From positions 1 through 45,774 of the forward strand of contig JAGFXP010000014.1 in assembly GCA_017861315.1 (NCBI GenBank): 45,774 nucleotides of DNA. Direction: 5' to 3'. This stretch comes from Bacillota bacterium. Its GTDB lineage: Bacteria > Bacillota > Clostridia > Clostridiales > Clostridiaceae. Below the pieces are notes generated by a model. That model had not been told where the DNA came from. It did not search any database and saw only the letters and a program-made list of their open reading frames with translations. Positions within the stretch are counted from its first letter, which is position 1, and each line of letters starts with the position of its first letter. Of the stretch, positions 41,405 through 45,774 are shown in pieces. The position numbers and the translations under genes were made by a program.

Positions 41405-42778
41405 CTAACTTACCTGCACCTTTTCCTTTTCCTCAAGTATTTCAGGCATGTGCTGTTCAACAAGGGCTTCCAGCTCGTCGCTGTTGATTATGGTCGTTCT
41501 TCCCTTGGCATACTGGGCATCCACCCATTCCTTTATCTTGAGGATTCCTTCTGCATGCTTGTCTACCTTGTCTTCGCCTTTGAGCCTGTAGTATGTGTTT
41601 ATCCATACTGCTATTCCGGCAAGTCCGGAATATTCATTAACTGCAACGACTACCGGCCTGTGCAGCAGCTTGTTCGTGTCGAAGATATTGTAAATTTCCT
41701 CGTCCTTCAGCAAACCGTCAGCGTGTATTCCCGCTCTTGTGACGTTGAACTGGCTTCCTACAAAAGGAGTTCTAGGCGGAATGTCATATTTCATTTCTCT
41801 CTTGAAGTACTCAGCTATCTCAGTGATAACCTCAAGCTTCATGTTCTTGATCGTTCCCTTGAACTGGGCGTATTCGACGAGCATGGATTCCAGCGGACAG
41901 TTTCCGGTCCTCTCTCCAATTCCCAGAAGTGAAGTGTTTACTGATGAGCATCCGTACATCCAAGCGGTTGTAGAGTTTGTGACAACTGCATTGAAGTCAT
42001 TATGCCCGTGCCATTCTATGTTCTCAGGAGAAACTCCGCACACCTTCCTGAGTCCGTGCATTATTCCCTGAACGCTTCTTGGCAATGAAGCTCCTGAATA
42101 AGGTACAGCAAGACCAAGTGTGTCGCATGCCCTTATCTTAATAGGGACGTTTGCATCCCTTGATATCTCCATCAGCTTCGCGACGAAAGGTACGACAAAT
42201 CCGTAGAAGTCTGCCCTAGTTATGTCTTCAAGGTGAACCCTGGGCTTTATCCCTGCCTCAATTGCATCCTCGATGAGGCCGAGATACATGTCGAGAGCTT
42301 CCTTTCTGGATTTCTTAAGCTTTTTGAATATGTGGTAATCCGAACATGACATGAGCATCCCTGTCTCATGTATGCCCATCTGCTTAACAAGTTTGAAGTC
42401 ATCCCTGTTGGCTCTGATCCATGACGTTACCTCCGGGAATTTATAACCTTTTTCCATACATACCTTTGCAGCGTGCCTGTCCTTTTCAGTATACAGGAAG
42501 AACTCGGTCTGTCTTATTATTCCGGAATTGTTGTCCAGTTTGTGCAGGTAATCATATAATTTTATTATCTGTTCTGCAGAGTACGGAGGCATCGACTGCT
42601 GACCGTCTCTGAAGGTCGTATCTGTAACCCAAATTTCCTCCGGCATGTCCATAGGGAGCTGCACATTGTCAAATGTCACCTTTGGAATTTCGGAATAAGG
42701 GAAGATTTCCTTGTACAAATTTGGTTCGGCTACATCCTGAAGGCCATGTAGGTAATCCGGCTGTTTAACACTGCTCAT
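41405..42778 (-). CDS. Re-citrate synthase (homocitrate/isopropylmalate synthase-like)
   Basis: Condenses oxaloacetate and acetyl-CoA to citrate with Re-face stereochemistry in anaerobes that lack the common Si-citrate synthase. 457 residues, HMGL-like TIM barrel: VTDTTFRDGQQS (metal-binding Asp and catalytic Arg, near 53-64), PRVHLEDITRADFYG, WHGHNDFNAVVT (metal ligands), and GIHADGLLKDEEIY. The N-terminus with LYKEIFPYSEIPKV resembles the clostridial Re-citrate synthase group, and aconitase follows directly, which favours citrate over homocitrate or isopropylmalate. No leucine-binding LeuA domain is present. Start ATG 42778 (MSSVKQ) follows AAGGAGGA; an ATG 24 bases upstream precedes that site. 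Biochemical assignment is by family resemblance. Confidence 0.88.
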   Translation of the reverse strand: MSSVKQPDYLHGLQDVAEPNLYKEIFPYSEIPKVTFDNVQLPMDMPEEIWVTDTTFRDGQQSMPPYSAEQIIKLYDYLHKLDNNSGIIRQTEFFLYTEKDRHAAKVCMEKGYKFPEVTSWIRANRDDFKLVKQMGIHETGMLMSCSDYHIFKKLKKSRKEALDMYLGLIEDAIEAGIKPRVHLEDITRADFYGFVVPFVAKLMEISRDANVPIKIRACDTLGLAVPYSGASLPRSVQGIMHGLRKVCGVSPENIEWHGHNDFNAVVTNSTTAWMYGCSSVNTSLLGIGERTGNCPLESMLVEYAQFKGTIKNMKLEVITEIAEYFKREMKYDIPPRTPFVGSQFNVTRAGIHADGLLKDEEIYNIFDTNKLLHRPVVVAVNEYSGLAGIAVWINTYYRLKGEDKVDKHAEGILKIKEWVDAQYAKGRTTIINSDELEALVEQHMPEILEEKEKVQVS

Positions 42779-43033
42779 TTTCGTTCCTCCTTGTATATAC
42801 ATTAAACAATATTGGCTTGTCTCATTTAATGCATTTTTGAAGCATTATTATTCGACTATTGCACTTTTGGTCGTCATTTTCATTCATTTATGAATCCAAA
42901 CCTTCGCATGCAACATACACAGATTGTGCATATTTATGAAAAATCGCTGTTTATTCTAGTGCATATCGCTCATTATTAAGTTTAAACAGCATATTTATGC
43001 TTATATAATATCATCTATATAAAAAATAATCAA
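42779..43033 (-). promoter_or_regulatory. Promoter and long leader of the Re-citrate synthase gene
   Basis: Reading minus: TTGATT (43033-43028), 17 bases, TATTAT (43010-43005), giving a leader of about 220 bases. The leader has GCTGTTTA (42946-42953) complementary to TAAACAGC (42983-42990), TAATGC (42827-42832) complementary to GCATTA (42842-42847), the palindrome ATTCAT-TT-ATGAAT (42882-42895), and the direct repeat GCATATTTATG (42928-42938 and 42989-42999, plus strand). No known riboswitch or T-box motif was recognised. The rest of the gene-free stretch, 43034-43145, shows nothing further. Confidence 0.5.
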
Positions 43034-43145
43034 ACATATTTTTTGGATAATAACCTATCCTACTTTCATTTTTTAAGCAATTATGCAGCTTTTAAGGGAA
43101 AATAGGCACTGTGACGGATATAATTGGCACTATTGCCGAAAATGC

Positions 43146-43181
43146 AGAAAAATATCCCGTAATTTCTCATCAATTACGGGA
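43146..43181 (-). terminator. Terminator of acyltransferase paralog 2
   Basis: Reading minus: TCCCGTAATT (43181-43172), loop GATGAGA, AATTACGGGA (43164-43155), then TATTTTTC. It begins 10 bases after the stop codon. Confidence 0.88.
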
Positions 43182-43191
43182 CTTATCGTTT

Positions 43192-43908
43192 TCATAAGTT
43201 CATGTTTTCGACTATTGCTTCGCGCACTATTTCAACAAGGTTTGACTGCTCCTCTTTTGCAAGTTCGCTCAACACTATAGGTTTGCATATAGTAACCGTT
43301 ACATCGGCAGGCTTTATGGCGTTGAATTTGTTGGCCTCCCTCGCCTTGTAGGTCCCGTTTATAGCGACAGGCACCAAGTTCACTCCGGATTTTGTTGCAA
43401 GCTTCATGCTCCCCTTCTTGAATTCTCCTACCGGGCCGCCCTTGCTTCTTGTTCCCTCCGGGAATATTGCCATGTTGAAGCCAGACTTCAGGTACTCCAC
43501 TCCCTGGTTGATCGCCTTGACGGACTCCTTGACGTTGTCCCTGTCAATAAAAACGCAGTGGATCCTCTTCATCCAGTAGCTTATGTACTTGTGCGTGAGC
43601 ATCTCTTTCTTTGCTATGTATCCCACAGGCCTTTCTACAGCTGCGATCAGTGCTGGTATGTCGAAGTAACCCTGATGGTTTGCTATGAATACACAGGTTC
43701 CCTCCGGAAGGTTTTCCCTTCCTCTCACATCCACCCTGACGCCTGCTCTCTTGAGGCAGAAATTCGCCCAGATTATCAGCCACTTGTCCATGAAAGCCTG
43801 AGCTTCCTCTTCCGATTTATTCCTGGAAATATAATCTATCTTCAATTTAAGGAAAAACGCAAAGATCATAAATATTCCAAAGCTGGCATAAAAGTATATA
43901 GTTCTCAT
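43192..43908 (-). CDS. Lysophospholipid acyltransferase, PlsC type (paralog 2)
   Basis: 238 residues, same architecture as the copy at 11758-12477: N-terminal membrane helix (5-22), NHQGYFD with His78 and Asp83, and FPEGTRSKGG with EGTR at 151-154. Expected to transfer the second acyl chain in phosphatidic acid synthesis on the inner membrane face. The two paralogs align without gaps over the first 160 residues, so they probably arose by duplication; different acyl or head-group preference would explain keeping both. ATG 43908 follows AGGAGGAT. Single-gene unit with promoter at 43946 and terminator at 43146. Confidence 0.9.
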   Translation of the reverse strand: MRTIYFYASFGIFMIFAFFLKLKIDYISRNKSEEEAQAFMDKWLIIWANFCLKRAGVRVDVRGRENLPEGTCVFIANHQGYFDIPALIAAVERPVGYIAKKEMLTHKYISYWMKRIHCVFIDRDNVKESVKAINQGVEYLKSGFNMAIFPEGTRSKGGPVGEFKKGSMKLATKSGVNLVPVAINGTYKAREANKFNAIKPADVTVTICKPIVLSELAKEEQSNLVEIVREAIVENMNL

Positions 43909-43945
43909 TCTTATCCTCCTCGTATTTAGTCATTTACATTCATAT

Positions 43946-43973
43946 ATTATAGCATAGAAATCTTGGATTTGAA
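43946..43973 (-). promoter_or_regulatory. Promoter of acyltransferase paralog 2
   Basis: Reading minus: TTCAAA (43973-43968), 16 bases, TATAAT (43951-43946). Perfect -10 with a four-of-six -35. Confidence 0.55.
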
Positions 43974-44020
43974 TATAATTCAAACAAGCAGCAATATGAT
44001 TTTCAAAGGAGGTACTGTAA

Positions 44021-44866
44021 TTGAGGGGATGGCGGCTCAGCTTGCTTCTCTTTTCATTTATCACATGCATCTTGTTTTCCTCCTGCGCAGCGCAGGACAC
44101 TATAGCGGGTAACGAACACGTGATGAGAGTCCACTTTATCGATGTGGGACAGGGCGACAGCATTCTCGTGCAGGCTGGCGGCATGAACATGCTGATAGAT
44201 GCCGGCCCTGAAGATAACTCGGACAGCCTGATCGCATATCTCAAGAAGCAGAAAATCCGAAAGCTACATTATATTGTAGCAACGCATCCGCACGAGGACC
44301 ACATTGGCGGCATGACAGCTGTCATACGAAGGTTCGATGTGGGCAGGTTTTACGCCCCCAGGATTATCTCTGAAACCAGATACTTTGAAGATATGGCTGT
44401 ATCCCTGCTTCAAAGGGACCTAAGGATAATCCCGGCCCGGGAAGGAACCCGCCTTTTCCTAGGCGAAAGGGCGGAATGCCTCATGCTGTCGCCCTGCAGC
44501 GACAGCTATGACAACCCGAACAACTATTCCTCCGTCATCCGCATCACCTACGGCAGTTCCTCATTCCTGTTCACAGGTGACGCCGAGGAGCTGGCCGAGA
44601 ACGAAATCATCACTGGCGGAGCGGATATCGACTGCGACGTGCTCAAGGCAGGCCATCACGGCAGCAGCACCTCGTCTTCCAGGCAGCTGCTTGAAGCGGT
44701 TACACCGGATACGGCAGTAATAAGCGTCGGGAAAGGGAATGACTTCGGCCATCCCAGCAAAGCGGTCCTGAATTCCATGGAAAGCATGAATATACAGATA
44801 TACAGGACGGACATAGACGGCACAGTCATCCTTGAGAGCGACGGGAAAAGCATAATCAAAAGGTAG
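44021..44866 (+). CDS. ComEC/Rec2-related MBL-fold lipoprotein
   Basis: Metallo-beta-lactamase-fold hydrolase, 281 residues, with a signal sequence and lipobox LFSSC (Cys22), so it is anchored outside the membrane. Metal ligands are visible: THPHEDHIGG (H89, H91, D93, H94), FLFTGDAEE (D187) and KAGHHGSSTSS (H212, H213). VHFIDVGQGDSILVQ and NNYSSVIRI are typical of the stand-alone version of the C-terminal domain of the DNA-uptake protein ComEC, which is thought to act as a nuclease on incoming DNA. TTG 44021 is the start, 7 bases after AAGGAGGT. No other competence gene is near. Nuclease activity is inferred from the family. Confidence 0.9.
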   Translation: MRGWRLSLLLFSFITCILFSSCAAQDTIAGNEHVMRVHFIDVGQGDSILVQAGGMNMLIDAGPEDNSDSLIAYLKKQKIRKLHYIVATHPHEDHIGGMTAVIRRFDVGRFYAPRIISETRYFEDMAVSLLQRDLRIIPAREGTRLFLGERAECLMLSPCSDSYDNPNNYSSVIRITYGSSSFLFTGDAEELAENEIITGGADIDCDVLKAGHHGSSTSSSRQLLEAVTPDTAVISVGKGNDFGHPSKAVLNSMESMNIQIYRTDIDGTVILESDGKSIIKR

Positions 44867-44885
44867 CGTTCAAAGGAACGCTACC
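44862..44885. terminator. Hairpin between the MBL lipoprotein and the 103-residue gene
   Basis: GGTAGCGTTC (44862-44871), loop AAAG, GAACGCTACC (44876-44885). The stop codon of the plus-strand gene lies within the 5' arm. On minus the stem is followed by TTTTGATTAT, so it serves the 103-residue gene better. Confidence 0.8.
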
Positions 44886-44889
44886 CCAT

Positions 44890-45201
44890 TCAATTTTGAA
44901 TTTCGTTTTTCTGATAGTTTATGTACTCGGTCGCCTGCCTCCACAGCTCCTTTGAAGGAATTATTTTCTCGATTTCTGTATAGGCCTGTTTAACAACGGG
45001 AATGTCTGCAATATTTGTACTCTGGACCGACATCAGCAGGAACCAGCAGATTGCTATAACTGCAATCAGCTTCACTATGCTGCTGATCACATTGACCAGG
45101 ATATACACTGCGACAACCACCAATACTATCATAATTATAGTGTTGGTGGTTATGTGAATAGGGTTTTTGCTTATCAAAGCATTTATGTTATCCACTTTCA
45201 T
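44890..45201 (-). CDS. Small membrane protein, unknown
   Basis: 103 residues with two hydrophobic segments (about 20-45 and 47-60) and a soluble C-terminal part of about 40 residues (IPVVKQAYTEIEKIIPSKEL onwards). I do not recognise the family. It is likely real because it has a GGGAGG ribosome binding site and a terminator directly after the stop. The annotated ATG 45201 is only two bases from that site; GTG 45195, two codons later, has better spacing and may be the true start. Upstream, AATATC is repeated several times (45217-45240). No operon partner. Confidence 0.72.
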   Translation of the reverse strand: MKVDNINALISKNPIHITTNTIIMIVLVVVAVYILVNVISSIVKLIAVIAICWFLLMSVQSTNIADIPVVKQAYTEIEKIIPSKELWRQATEYINYQKNEIQN

Positions 45202-45290
45202 TACCTCCCAAATTTCAATATCGAAATATCAATATCAATATATTAACATTATTTCTTAAAGATATCCAGTACATACTTTAGATGGATAGC

Positions 45291-45319
45291 TTGTTATGAT
45301 ATGACTGCTGCTGTACAAT
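45291..45319 (+). promoter_or_regulatory. Promoter of the PLP decarboxylase gene
   Basis: TTGTTA (45291-45296), 17 bases, TACAAT (45314-45319). Confidence 0.55.
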
Positions 45320-45359
45320 TGATGTATATTTATTTTCAAGATATGGGGGAGGTTAATCT

Positions 45360-45774
45360 ATGAATGTGAAGCTTGGCATTATCAGGGATCTTATGGCTGA
45401 ATGCGACGGTTCCTTCTACCTGTACGATGAGAGTGTCATCTCAAGGCAGGTATCAACTCTTAAAGAAAATTTTCCTAGTTTCGAGTTTCTTTATTCGGTC
45501 AAGGCTAATCCTTTCCCGCCTGTGGTAGGATATCTAGCATCGCAGGGCTTTGGAGCCGATGCAGCATCGTCCCAGGAGGTATGCATAAGCGGTTCGGCCG
45601 GCCTGACCTGTGAAAAAATCCTGTATTCAACTCCCGGAAAAACCCGCAGTGATATAGAGACCGCCCTGGACAAAGCTGTAATAGTTGCAGACAGCTATAA
45701 CGAGCTGATTCTGATCAACGATGCAGCAAGAAAGAAGGGCTTGCATGTGAAAGCAGGCTTAAGGATAAATGCCG
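45360..45774 (+). CDS. Class III-fold PLP decarboxylase (Orn/DAP/Arg type 2), N-terminal fragment
   Basis: Start of an alanine-racemase-fold PLP enzyme of the ornithine/diaminopimelate/arginine decarboxylase group 2 family; the last base of the window cuts it after about 138 codons. The PLP lysine is K48 in LYSVKANPFPPVV, followed by GFGADAASSQEV and ILYSTPGKT, which fit this family. ATG 45360 follows GGGGGAGG. It may be diaminopimelate decarboxylase (lysA), but polyamine or D-ornithine/lysine decarboxylases share this N-terminus and the discriminating residues lie outside the window, so I leave the substrate open. Confidence 0.85.
   Translation, partial: MNVKLGIIRDLMAECDGSFYLYDESVISRQVSTLKENFPSFEFLYSVKANPFPPVVGYLASQGFGADAASSQEVCISGSAGLTCEKILYSTPGKTRSDIETALDKAVIVADSYNELILINDAARKKGLHVKAGLRINA

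Noticed and set aside
43083..43280. 65-codon plus-strand frame between Re-citrate synthase and acyltransferase 2
   Set aside because: It contains the terminator of the opposite gene and overlaps its coding end; no ribosome binding site.
45217..45240. Runs of AATATC upstream of the 103-residue gene as a CRISPR-like or satellite repeat
   Set aside because: Only a few irregular six-base units in AT-rich promoter DNA; low complexity is enough to explain it.

Overview
The window looks like chromosome of a strictly anaerobic, low-to-mid GC Firmicute, most likely a member of the Clostridia. The reasons are AGGAGG-type ribosome binding sites on nearly every gene, frequent AGG (Arg) and ATA (Ile) codons, AddAB instead of RecBCD, a lipoteichoic-acid-synthase-type enzyme, and an anaerobic gene set: rubredoxin, a PFL-type radical activase, a B12-dependent class II ribonucleotide reductase and a Re-type citrate synthase. 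I see no rRNA, tRNA, CRISPR array, prophage, transposase or integrase. Genus cannot be fixed by eye.

Layout, left to right. 1-338: start of D-Ala-D-Ala ligase (minus). 440-4070: a TPP-riboswitch-controlled thiamin salvage operon, thiD-cytX-thiM-thiE. 4100-5675: an amino-acid ABC binding lipoprotein and permease with no ATPase beside them. 5680-18000: minus-strand block with addA, a DUF2207 membrane protein, an acyltransferase, a chemotaxis receptor and addB, with one plus-strand GNAT gene inside; addA and addB are thus about 5.3 kb apart. 18060-19110: rubredoxin and a pyruvate formate-lyase activase. 19103-21101: NfeD, SPFH and nitroreductase operon (minus). 21130-24610: NAD synthetase, a 66-residue six-cysteine protein, and a two-gene chromate transporter. 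24616-26012: CvfB-type S1 protein and gamma-carbonic anhydrase. 26160-29412: nrdJ with candidate tandem NrdR boxes. 29453-32659: LtaS-family sulfatase, ECF S component and a small membrane protein (minus). 32790-34278: Lrp/AsnC regulator and panC. 34338-39297: a complete amino-acid ABC transporter followed by argG and argH, all on the minus strand. 39332-43033: Re-citrate synthase and aconitase (minus). 43146-45774: second acyltransferase, ComEC-like MBL lipoprotein, a small membrane protein and the start of a class III-fold PLP decarboxylase.

Functional links. Re-citrate synthase and aconitase make isocitrate, the anaerobic route towards 2-oxoglutarate and glutamate. The transporter plus argGH cluster fits conversion of imported citrulline or related amino acids to arginine. 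The aconitase leader and the transporter promoter share an 11-base word, AAGTATTGCAT, inside palindromic surroundings, which suggests common control of this glutamate/arginine branch. Thiamin, NAD and pantothenate genes give a cofactor theme but are not clustered together.

The least explained item is a 31-bp sequence present three times (23133, 29340, 34282). Each copy lies just downstream of a stop codon (nadE, nrdJ, argH), in the sense orientation of that gene, and just before a terminator-type hairpin. Two of the three hairpins are themselves related in sequence. I do not recognise this element. All calls come from reading the sequence; no database search was run.
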